Shown piece after piece: positions 1 to 9,081 of a DNA stretch of 64,000 bases; positions within the stretch are counted from its first letter, which is position 1; each line of letters starts with the position of its first letter. This DNA is from Gymnopus androsaceus JB14. Its lineage: Eukaryota; Basidiomycota; Agaricomycetes; Agaricales; Omphalotaceae. The notes beneath the pieces are model-generated. The model was given only the letters and a program-made list of their open reading frames with translations, was not told the origin of the DNA and made no database searches. Position numbers and translations under genes: made by a program. The stretch covers positions 62,001 to 126,000 of the forward strand of contig ML769519.1 in NCBI GenBank assembly GCA_009733575.1, written 5' to 3'.

Positions 1-551
1 GGTCAACGCGCGCGTCCATGTATAGGTGTTGCTATCACTCTCACAAGTTCCTTTTACGGGGTAGCGTCGGGGTTGAAGGAACTCCATGATTCGGTGATGT
101 AGTACTCGACTAGAGAATTGGCGAACCATCCGTAGACGGAAATATGACCGAGGCCAGAGTTGGACGAGAAGGTGCCATCGTAGAAGACCTACCTGTCAAT
201 GAGAAGGGAAAGCTGGTACTCGTTCACTGAGACTGCTCTTACTGAGCGCTACCAGGGTTCCAGCCTACCCCAACGACTATATCATCTTCGCCGTTCCGGG
301 TTACGCTGAATTGCCCTGGGCCAACTACGATTTATTGATCGTGATATACCATAAGATCCTTTACTGGACCTACTATTCATGTAGTCGTTGAACGTTTCTT
401 CTGCAAAGACAGCGTAGTAGAGGCCATCAAAGGCTCATACGACGCTACGCTTGCCGAGAATCGCAGTAGAGTTGTCCGAGGGCTCCACAGGGCTGGCAAA
501 GACGTTGCCAGCGACAGTGAAGGAAAAAATGAGCAAGGAGAGAGGACCCAT
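1..551 (-). pseudogene. GH11 endo-beta-1,4-xylanase relic, cut by the window edge
   Basis: Read from an ATG at 551 on the minus strand, the sequence gives a good signal peptide (MGPLSLLIFSFTVAGNVFAS) and a short propeptide ending in Lys-Arg. GH11-like blocks follow: a GQFSVTRNGEDDIVVG strand, GWNPGSA, GHISVYGWFANSLVEYYI and an ESWSSFNPDAT segment. The Glu of VEYY matches the catalytic nucleophile of GH11 xylanases, which hydrolyse xylan outside the cell. One short intron fits near 318-366 in genome coordinates. The frame is broken by a TGA just after the Lys-Arg site, a TAG before VFYDGTF, and a one-base loss after NPDATP. The C-terminal part with the acid/base Glu lies beyond base 1. The family call is firm. 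Pseudogene status is likely, but the window has other suspicious single-base indels. Confidence 0.75.
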
Positions 552-614
552 CTTGTTGACTAGGTGGTGAGCAGGTTGTCGCTTTGACAGAATATTCAGA
601 GAAATATATCTATC

Positions 615-830
615 TCAGTGGCAATAAGACCTGAACATGCCGTCTCCATTATACTGCAGAACCTTAGTCGCCTCCACGTACGCCAGTAAATGAGTTCCAA
701 TGAAGGTTGAATAGAGGGGGTAATGGAAAAACAAAAGAAAGTGGTTATTGTGGTAGTGAAGAAAGAAAGCGCCTTCTGTTGTTGGGTTGGGCGCTTTTGT
801 CACTCTTTTTCTTTTGCCATCTTCAAATAG
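615..830 (-). repeat. Fragment of family 'B' 5' region (partner of the F-box gene)
   Basis: The reverse complement of this stretch matches 34494-34700 closely. Shared landmarks are a GATGGCAAAAGAAAAAGAGT start, a run with AAGGCGCT, pyrimidine-rich Kozak-like tracts, and GGTTCTGCAGTATAA near the end. It is the 5' end of the family 'B' unit that sits head-to-head with F-box genes elsewhere in the window. Here it faces the F-box relic that starts at 988. No intact coding sequence remains. Confidence 0.6.
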
Positions 831-970
831 GACCTCGGAATCTCCTATGGAACCTCGCCGGGTCAAAGGCCCTAAATGACGCTATGATTTCAGCAAGGAT
901 CGTCACGTGGATTGAGAAAAAATCGCCATTTCGGCTAGGTTCCATAGGAGATTCCGAGGTCCTCTTTGAA
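822..970. repeat. 149-bp inverted-repeat (foldback) element
   Basis: Bases 830-855 and 937-962 are perfect 26-bp inverted copies of each other. The pairing extends to 822-855/937-970 with one mismatch. The element lies in the short space between the divergent family 'B' fragment and the F-box ATG at 988. In the related copy near 34.47 kb that space is only about 28 bp and lacks this sequence. It is therefore probably an insertion, of MITE or foldback type. I found no convincing target-site duplication. Confidence 0.65.
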
Positions 971-987
971 TCGCCCTATTTTCAGTC

Positions 988-2190
988 ATGTCTGGCTTCG
1001 AAAAGCTTTGCTTGACCCCGCGGTCTACACCAAGTCCTTCACCTGCAGATCAATCTGTCTGGGAGGAAGCTTTTTTTCAGAGCAGATCCAATTGCTTTCC
1101 GAATTCAGCTGTCGAGCGGTCCCAGCTACGCGCCCTTCTGGTTTTGGGAGACGTGCGGGAGACTCCATCTTTCCATTGACATGGGTTTCTTCTTGGTGGC
1201 GAGAAATCATCATCTACCAGTCCTCACTCTGGTCCTGCTTGACATTGACGCATGCACAATCTGTGCTTGATATCATACCCATACTGAGGGCATGTCTTGC
1301 ACGCTCTGGGACTGCACCTCTGTGCCTTAATCTTCACCTTGAACTTACACCCGGAATGGACTTTAACCTAATTGAATTTACTCCTGGACTACGCAGTGTT
1401 CTAGATGATCTGGCGCGTCACGCAGACAGATGGGAGGAGTTCAAATTCAGGGATGATTTAACGAGCCTGCATTCTACAAAAAGCTTGTCATTTCACAGCA
1501 AGAGGCGTGCGGCTGCGAAATTTTTGACATCATGCCTGGAAGAATTTGGGGGTACCTAGGTACCTACCCCGGTCCGTTCGGTGCTTAGGTCCGATCGTAG
1601 CCGTAGCCGTAAAAAGTAGTAACCTCATAATTTCGTTCATAAAGTAACATATTAGCTTGATATACAAAATTATTTAGTACCAATCCATTATAAAGCTTGC
1701 TTTAGTGCATTAAAGAGTAAAGGATGGGTATCGTGCTTCAGCAGAACGCAAGTCGAATTTAGCGCCCAATGGTTTACAAGCGCTAAAAATCGGTTCCATT
1801 CTAAAACAACAAGAACTGTATATTTTTCAAATCTGAGAATGCTAACGTATAGCGAGACCTCAAAAATGGTAGGGTCACTCTCTTAAATTAGACGAAATAT
1901 TAAGAATTACAGTCGCTACGGAGAATCTTAACTTTATGAGCTGAATGATTGTGATCGAGCCCCAAAAGGGAATTGGGTAGGTACCTCCAGCGGTCCGGGG
2001 GGGGCATACATGTCCGGGATTTCGATTCCGCACGCCTCTTGTTTCACAGAAAATCCCTTCTGAGCACTAGGTGCCCGCGGCATGCATACACTGCCATACA
2101 GGCGCTATGCGTGTAGCGCGGAACCCGGCTGTTTCTCAATGGGACCGCGCCGGTTCACCTACCTACCATCCTTGACACCATAAATTTGAA
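988..2190 (+). pseudogene. F-box/LRR-family gene relic interrupted by two insertions
   Basis: The N-terminus (MSGFEKLCLTPR, then EEAFFQSRSN and AVERSQLRALL) matches the start of the F-box family seen at 34.47 kb and 63.9 kb. Immediately after SQLRALL the sequence jumps to FGRRAGDSIFPLTWVSSWWREI in another frame. The part that encodes the F-box helix (LPPEILSEIF in the intact copy) has been deleted. The similarity continues to the HFT segment, where a 543-bp element is inserted at 1499. It resumes after 2050, breaks again at about 2062 for roughly 105 bp, and fades after 2190. Family members are substrate adaptors of SCF ubiquitin ligases, with the F-box binding Skp1. This copy cannot make such a protein. 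Confidence 0.8.
1499..2041. mobile_element. hAT-like MITE, 543 bp, with 8-bp target-site duplication
   Basis: The element starts CAAGAGGCGTGCGG and ends with the exact reverse complement CCGCACGCCTCTTG. The terminal similarity continues imperfectly for about 38 bp. It is flanked on both sides by the direct repeat TTTCACAG (1491-1498 and 2042-2049). An intact F-box homologue has that motif once at the same place, so the empty site is known. A second internal inverted pair, with GGTACCTACCC near 1561 and GGGTAGGTACC near 1975, sits subterminally. The 8-bp duplication and CA..TG ends fit the hAT superfamily. It has no coding capacity and would be a non-autonomous derivative. Confidence 0.88.
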
Positions 2191-2614
2191 ATGCGCTGTC
2201 AACAGTTTCGTGCTTTTAACCGACCGGCAGGATGGGTTACACAGGAAGTATCAGCATTTGAAATATACTATACAGAGATCTTGCATCGAAGTCCAATGTA
2301 CAAGCATCTCAAATCCGACCTGTACCGGCTCTGAACTCATTCATTTGGCAAAGGGAAGAGAGAAAAAACCTGCGGGACTCTAAATAACATGAATCATTCC
2401 TCGATGTGCTACATATTGTTTATGCCCTTTCCTGTCCAACCGTAAACTTCCTTCCTTCCTTCCTTCCTTCCTTCCTTCCTCCGTGTCCATTTCAGTTTCC
2501 GGAACTACAGTCCTATAAAGACAAGAGCTTTCTGGCTACGAATATGTCGCCTGGTGCTCTCATATCATTCTCTTTTTTACGGTCTCTCTCGGAGCTGGTC
2601 TCTGACAGTTACTC
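2191..2614. other. Intergenic; CTTC microsatellite
   Basis: No supported gene. A tetranucleotide run of CTTC (about 2450-2480, roughly eight units) lies in the pyrimidine-rich stretch upstream of the gene that starts at 2615, and may be part of its promoter. Confidence 0.6.
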
Positions 2615-3542
2615 ATGTTTCATTCCATTGCCTATTTACTCCTTCTTATCGGTCTGGTGGCCGTAAATGCTTCCCCCATCACCTCCGAGTCCAGTCCTCA
2701 CACGAGTCGCGAAGACTCTGGATCTCTTCTTCTTGGTTATGAATTGTCTGGGCCTACCAAGACCTATTCGGTACGCTCTATTCTTCATGACCGACATGTA
2801 TGCTAATATGAATTAGGATGTTGTCAAGGGCCTGAAGGGCAGAAACCAAAAGATGTTACCTTTCAAAGCCTTAGAAAACTCTGCCTCAACACCATTTACA
2901 GAGCTACACGCCAATCCTCCGGATGATAAAATGGCTGAAGAATTCCGAACGTACATGAACGAGGAAGTTAGATATGTGGTGAGAAGAATTTTCGTCGTTC
3001 TTTTGTTCCATATTCACAGTTTTAATAGATCATTACTACTATTACCAAGGTGGAGGAATTCAAAAAGCATCAGTTGGTGAGCCCGAAACCTTTGCCAAAT
3101 CTATTTTGATAATAACGTGTCTCGCTAGCTGTACATCCCAAACGCAAAAATCCCCCTCTTAGCCAGATCATCATTTACCACAACCAGTTTTCATAACTAC
3201 GCTATGAATAACCCCACATCGGTTTGGAAAGGCCTCGCGAGCGATACTGCTGTCATCACCAAGGACACGGGTTTTGGCAACACAATGTATGTTCCACCAA
3301 ATATTCAGTCAGCCGGCAATCCGTTTGGCATAAACCGAGTTCTTATGAGATATGGTAAGTCCTCGAGTCTTTTTTTTTCGTTTGGAATTGCTCTGCTTGC
3401 AATCATAGCTGTCTTCTTTGAGGATAATGCGGGATCAGACTTACTAAACATGCTTTTTGTAGATGCGTTTAAGGCTGAGAAGAATCATCCGGTGGCGGAT
3501 TGGAAGCAGCTCAATATTTACAACTTACCCAATGACTTCTAG
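2615..3542 (+). CDS. Secreted protein of unknown function
   Basis: The ATG at 2615 opens a signal peptide (MFHSIAYLLLLIGLVAVNAS). Four introns with normal borders give one continuous frame: GTACGC..TTAG after TKTYS, GTGAGA..ATAG after VRYV, GTGAGC..CTAG after KKHQL, and GTAAGT..GTAG after LMRY. The last exon begins with DAFKAEKNHP and ends LPNDF, stop. The mature part is about 200 residues, hydrophilic, with no cysteines and no family I recognise. It contains an AGNPFGINRV segment and a basic VEEFKKHQLL stretch. It lies on the same strand as, and upstream of, the conserved block. The clean splicing and signal peptide make it a probable gene. The function is unknown. Confidence 0.75.
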
Positions 3543-4072
3543 TAACCGTACCTAGAGGTGGTAGAAACCCGGAGAGTTCCGATTCATGGGTTGGAACGAG
3601 TAGGGTTGAAATACCAGACGCATTCACTGATGTATGAGACAAGTCCTTTTTCGCCTCCAATTAGTCCTCGGACGTAACTACTACAAGAGCCAGAAAGTCT
3701 ATGAGTCTCGAACCCTCGTGAAAGTGCGACCCAAACGTCCTGTTCAGTCTGATACATGCGCCTCAAAGGAAGAGAGTCAAGGGAGATTCAGATCATGTAC
3801 TCGCTAATCATAGCCGCGCGTGCAATTCTCCGGGATTCAGCGATGGGAGACTAGGGCGATGAGATTTAGACTCGTGCATTATGCCTGACTGAAGCATTGT
3901 GGGAAATAGTTACTTTCAGTGGGTAAGCGAAATGTAATGTTTCGGAGTAAGTAGTATAGAAGATAATTATTTCGAACAAAAGAAATAAACACTTTGGCCG
4001 CAATTCCTAAATGCCTCCACATATATTTAACTGAAAGGTGTAAATGGGCAAAGCTGTGGACCCTGCCAGATA
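3543..4072. other. Intergenic, no gene seen
   Basis: Only short unsupported frames. The end is AT-rich and includes a TATATTTAA element near 4021 that could serve the next candidate gene. Confidence 0.5.
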
Positions 4073-4127
4073 TTGGAACTTATAAGGTTCTTTTTCACCA
4101 CTCGAAGTCTATCTCGAAGTCACTACT

Positions 4128-4923
4128 ATGAGTTGGAAAGTATCGAATCTAGCCAGTATTTGGAGCCAAACGCCTCAGCAGCTGCACGAATTAGCATGCA
4201 AATGTTTTCACAAGTCGCGATTACAGTGGTCGTTCAAAACATTCTTACATTTGTGCTGGGTGGACTGTGTACAATCGCAGGGTGCGGGAATAGCTCTCTA
4301 TGCATTACCATATGCGGGGCAACTACTACAATGATATCCTTCATGCGAGTTTCTTGTTTTGGGACCTCCCCCTATTCACGATAATCTTGTTACCCTTTCT
4401 CTGCAGATTATTCATCCTTACACAATTTCCACAAGATCGCACTCAAGATTTGGGGGTTCTGGACGATCGCTTACAACAGCTGGAAGAGCAGGTGGCTCGG
4501 ATAGAGATGCGGTCTATAAAAAACACCGAATCTCCTCATCCACATCCTCCGTATGACTATCAGGATGCCATGAGCCTTGAGAAATATCGCCCACTGTTGA
4601 TCAGCCTTTAGCTGCCGTTGCCGAGCATCCGCTGAGCTTCTATCTCCAGAGGTGCTCAGAGCGTTCTGAAATTACTTCTTCCGCATCATCTTGCCACCTT
4701 CCCGAGCCGTATTCTCATCAAGGCAAATTTTTGCCTAGATATACAGCACCAGAACGGTATGACTGGGTTTGTAGCTCGTGCAAGTGGACATTTGATTTGG
4801 ACGCCTGGGGTTTCTGTGAATTACAATTCTAGTCTCAAAATCCCATTGGAGCTTGAATCGACGCTGGTCAAAATGGCAGAAGAAGACATCACAGACCAAC
4901 CTCAGCCGCACTCGCCAGAGTAA
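4128..4923 (+). other. Candidate gene, possibly a small membrane protein (structure unresolved)
   Basis: Several open stretches look protein-like but do not join cleanly. One has a long hydrophobic segment (QVAITVVVQNILTFVLGG). Another has a hydrophobic segment near 4350-4420 followed by a coiled-coil-like stretch (DDRLQQLEEQVARIEMR) ending at 4611. A third, open from about 4636, ends HSPE, stop at 4923. The first two are in different frames, and the usual GT..AG borders needed to join them are not obvious. It may be a real spliced gene or a decayed one. I do not recognise a family. Confidence 0.25.
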
Positions 4924-5549
4924 CGACCAAATGAACTTGCTGCCTTTAGGCTCTTACCCCGAGCGGCTTTCGACGCATAGAATGGACATTCATAGGAGAA
5001 AAATTTAACAGCCAGGAAGGAAGTGCATAAGCCAGGAAAAGTACGTGGAATTTGAATGGGCCTGTACCTGTACATAGCATACACTCTGACCAACGGAGTC
5101 AATCCGTCGTTGGGGTCGAGAGAAGTTGAAGATTGCAAAGATGAGAAAACAGGCGAGCTTGGACATACATACCAAATACGAATATCGCTACTCTAAGGTT
5201 GAACTCTTGCCTCCGATCATAGAACGCGTTGCTACTGTTCGCACAGGCAAAGAATGAGAAGACAGAAGAGAGTATGGCTCCAGGATTAGACATCCAACTC
5301 CGAAGATTCGTTTCGCCCTCGCACCGAGAGCGTGTGTAAGGAGCTTAAAATCAAATAAAGGGATGAGACACTCACCTTTAATGAAGCGCCGATCGACACG
5401 TTTGCGTTCTCCTTACGCTGGCCTTGTCGGTTTCGCGCTTCCCTAGCAATTGTTAAAGTCAGATAATCAACAATGCAAAACTTACCTTGACTACCTGAGC
5501 CTCTTCCAGCTCGACCTCTGTATTTCAAACTTGCGACTCCGCTAGAAAT

Positions 5550-6180
5550 CCTGTTGAGATGATAATTCAACGACGAAGATGCGAAATATACCTTCAATAG
5601 TGTGACCAATAGTCCTTCGAGCGCAAATCGCTTCTTGCTCGCCTAGCTGAGATGAGAATTCGACAACAGTAAAGAAATGTCAAGGTAGGCCTAAAGCAGT
5701 CCCTCTTAGAGGGATTATCGCGGATTTTCGGAGAATCAAGGAATGTGAAGAGGATACGGTGATACGAATTACTTACTTCTGCTACGGTAGCAACTGGTAC
5801 CAGTTTTTTCTATGATCAGGCTGCGTATTTAGACCGCGAAGGAATGAAAAAGCTGTAAATAATAATAATAACTTGCACAAAACGTTCCACAGAGTCATAT
5901 ACATAGATCAGCTTGATCACAGATTTTTAGCCCAGATTAGCCGATTCGATGAAGGCCATGTAACAGACTTACTTGAATCCAGCGATAGGACAGAATACTA
6001 GCCTGAGGATGATCTCCTGTTGGAACTTGGTTCCAGTTGCTTGGAATTTGCGTTGAAGTGGATACAAATCTGTAGCAGACTCGGAAAGAATCCCTCCATA
6101 CAGTTGAGGAAGAAACGCGTATCACATTTGAATAGGCAATGAGCGTCTATTTGCGTGTGACTTGAGAAGCACTGTCACGC
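5550..6180 (-). other. Candidate two-exon minus-strand gene, unknown
   Basis: On the minus strand a reading frame (RVSSSTVWRDSFRVCYRFVS to SYRWIQ, about 6115-5970) ends at a GTAAGT donor. It can be spliced in phase to KKLVPVATVAEASKKR (near 5795) and on to FALEGLLVTLLKDF, stop. No in-frame ATG was found in the first piece, so an upstream exon or a different start is needed. It would be divergent to the epsin gene. I do not recognise a family. Confidence 0.28.
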
Positions 6181-6277
6181 ATGACATCGTCACACAGAAT
6201 TTCATTTGCTGTTTGGATTCCAACTCTCATTGCTTCGCTCTCCTTGTATTTGACTGCTCTCACTACGGAAGCCAGCC

Positions 6278-7803
6278 ATGGACCGACTCGAAGCACTCGG
6301 AAGTACGCTTTCCCAGATCACTATGTACGACATAAAGTCGTATTATGAGCAGGTAATTTGGCCGCAAACAAATCGATTCAGCTTTCTGCATACTTATACT
6401 ATAAGCTTAGGCCAAAAATGTCGTTCTCAACGTTAGTGAAATAGAGGCCAAAGTCAGAGAAGCAACAAATGATGATCCATGGTAGGAAATTTCCAGATTA
6501 TCTTGACAGCGGAATAGAAAATAACGGTTCCGTGTAGGGGTGCAAGCTCGACTCTTATGCAGGATATAGCAAACCGGTGAGTATTCAACGGCTTTTAGCT
6601 TTTTTGAAAGCTAATATTTGTTCGTAGGACATTTAATTAGTATGCTCAATTTGTTACAGCTCAGCACTCATTCTAATCACTCTCTAGTCCGGAATTCAAC
6701 GAAATCATGCCTAGCATCTATTCCCGCTTCATGGAAAAAGAAGCTAGACAATGGCGACAAATTTACAAATCTCTTCAGCTCCTCGAGTACCTTATCAAAC
6801 ATGGCTCCGAGCGCGTTGTGGACGACGCAAGATCTCACATATCCACTATCAAGATGTTGCGGAGCTTTCACTATATAGACGACAAGGGAAAGGACCAGGG
6901 AATTAATGTCCGGAATCGTGCAAAGGAGATTGTCGAGCTTCTGTCTGACGTTGAGGCCATTCGTTCCGAGCGACGAAAAGCCAAGGCTAATAAAAGCAAG
7001 TACACTGGCACTGGGAACGATGGAATGAGTTTCTCTGGCGGAGGTGGAGGAGGTGGAGGAAGCCGCTATGGTGGATTTGGTAGTGACAGTCTTGGTTACG
7101 GAGGAAACAGTAGCCCTAGCTACAACAGTGGCGATAGGTATGGAGGAAGCAGTGACAGATACGGAGGAGGTATGCTATTGATGGTTTACTACCGAATTCA
7201 GCTCATTCTTTTCTAGGTTCAGGCTCTTACAACGGAGGTAGCAGTTCTTTCCGGGATAGCAACCAACGGGGATACGAAGAATACAACGCAGGTGATGACG
7301 AAGTTGTAGCCACGTCCCCTACAAGGCATGGTGGCATGAGTAACACCTCATCTTCGGCGTCCACTCGTGCTGCTCCTGTTCGCAAAGCTACTGCGCCAGA
7401 TCCAGTACCTGCACCAGTTCAGGAAGTCGATCTCCTCGGTGGCCTTGACGATGACACGTTCTCTTCCAGTCCAGCCAAGCCTCCTCCGGGCTTTGCGGAA
7501 AAAGCTCTCCCTGCCGTCGCTCCAGCTCCTGTGCAAACCAGTGTCGGGATCGACGGTGAGTATACTTTGTACATTACGTTTTCCTTAATCGATATATTCT
7601 TTTCAGATGACGACTTTGCTGATTTCCAAGCTGCTCCGGTGACTCCTGCGGCTTCTCAAACCGCCATGCCCGCTGCTGCGCCCAAGATGAACTTGATGGA
7701 AATGCTCAACGCTAAGCCGCAATCGATGGGTTTCTCGCAGCCTCCGCCAATGCAGGCGCAACCGGCGGGATTCACGAACTCCGGTATGGGTATGGGTATG
7801 GGA

Positions 7804-7836
<33 letters not shown>

Positions 7837-8262
7837 GGTGGAATGGCTGCCGGGGGAGGAATGCACCGACCTTCACCATCATTGACATCCAACAGCTCAT
7901 TCGGCGGTGTAGCGCCAATGCGTCCAATGTCCATGTCGGGTTCGGGCTCAAGTATGGGTATGATGAGCCCAGCTACACCCGCCACAAACTCCAAGCCCGC
8001 CTCTTCGAGTGCCAACTTTGACGACTTGTGGTCAATGTCCCTAGGTTCAAAACCATCGACGCCAGCAGCGGGTACTGGGACTGGGAATAAATCGATCAAG
8101 GATATACAGAATGAAAAGGCATCGGCTGGATTGTGGGGTTCGGGACCTACGAAGCCTCAGCAGCCTAGTATGGGTGCTTTTGGATCTTTTGGCGGGTCGG
8201 CGACTGGAACTGGGGCTTCTGCGAACTCGGGCGCAGGGGGAGCTGATGATCTCTTGTTGTAG
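6278..8262 (+). CDS. Epsin-like ENTH-domain endocytic adaptor
   Basis: The ATG at 6278 starts MDRLEALGSTLSQITMYDIK. Short exons then encode NVSEIEAKVREATNDDPWG, SSTLMQDIANR and PEFNEIMPSIYSRFMEKEARQW. This is the ENTH domain (about residues 10-150), which binds phosphoinositides at the plasma membrane. The typical block QIYKSLQLLEYLIKHGSERV and the helix VRNRAKEIVELL follow. The C-terminal half is low in complexity: Gly/Ser/Tyr repeats (SRYGG-type), acidic DLLGGLDDDTF and FADFQ motifs that resemble clathrin- and AP2-binding peptides, a run of alternating Gly-Met near 7786-7842, and a terminal DDLLL. The architecture matches fungal Ent1/Ent2-type epsins acting in clathrin-mediated endocytosis. 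I did not clearly see ubiquitin-interacting motifs. Introns include 7171-7215 and one near 7555-7605. Confidence 0.92.
7786..7842. repeat. Coding hexanucleotide repeat (GGTATG/GGCATG)n
   Basis: About nine tandem units of a GGNATG hexamer encode an uninterrupted Gly-Met run inside the epsin tail. Slippage here would change the length of the run without changing frame. Confidence 0.85.
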
Positions 8263-9081
8263 GACGTGGAAAGGAAATTCTGCGTGGACGGGATGAGGGC
8301 TCGGCGGGAAGTTTTCAATTTTATTCCAGTTTACATACATACATACTATCGTTTATTGATTCCTTTTTGCTACTTGCAGATATTCCACCTCTTACCATGT
8401 CGTACAATATGCTGTCCTCGTCAAAGCACCTTTTCGCGCTGTAATATTCTTGGTTTCTCCGATATTGTTTCGTGGATTACACTCTTTCTTCTCTAGACGC
8501 TTATTCTTTCGCGGTCGGCAACTTGTTTAATTGTGCTCCTATTCTACTGGCTGGCTATCTAAAGCAGCTTCTAGCGCAGGTACGCAACTGTATACAAGTT
8601 ATCTATGTCTGCGCTTCGAGGACCGAGGTCTATTTTTCCTTGAGGTTTTGCCGTGCTTATCTATCTGGTAGTGGGATGATCTTGACTATTTTAATTCTTG
8701 AATTACAGAGATACCACAAGGATTGATACCTCTGTGGTGAGCTTCAGTTATGGTAACCGACGAAGTTTTGAGCTTACAGGTGCTGTTTATTAGGCCTTAG
8801 CTCGGAGCTTGCTTGATTGTGTGAACGAAGCTATTCTGCTCCGGTAAACTTTGCTGCTGCAGCGTCCAAGCTCACCGGTACCCCTTTAAGCGACCGGAAA
8901 GTCTATTTAATTCGCTCCGCACGTTGAAAGAAGCATGACGGTCATCACATCACACGTCGAAGCTTGATCGTATTATTTTTCTCGCATGTGATGGTCGAAG
9001 CGCTAACCGCGAACCTCCCTATAAAATGGAGCAAAAGATAAACCAACACTCAGGGTGGCCCTTGCTTCTAACGTTTTAACC
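8263..9081. other. Intergenic between epsin and hexosaminidase
   Basis: No gene seen. The first part should be the epsin 3' region. The last 200 bp would hold the GH20 promoter; a TATAAA-like CCTATAAAATGG lies at about 9018-9029, some 55 bp before the start codon. Confidence 0.5.

Noticed and set aside
4902..5138. 78-codon minus-strand frame
   Set aside because: No splice or start support, and its codon-like pattern mirrors the plus-strand frame ending at 4923.
7603..8340. Several long minus-strand frames over the epsin tail (His/Ala- and Pro/Met-rich)
   Set aside because: They are antisense readings of the Gly-Met and Ser/Pro repeats of the real gene.
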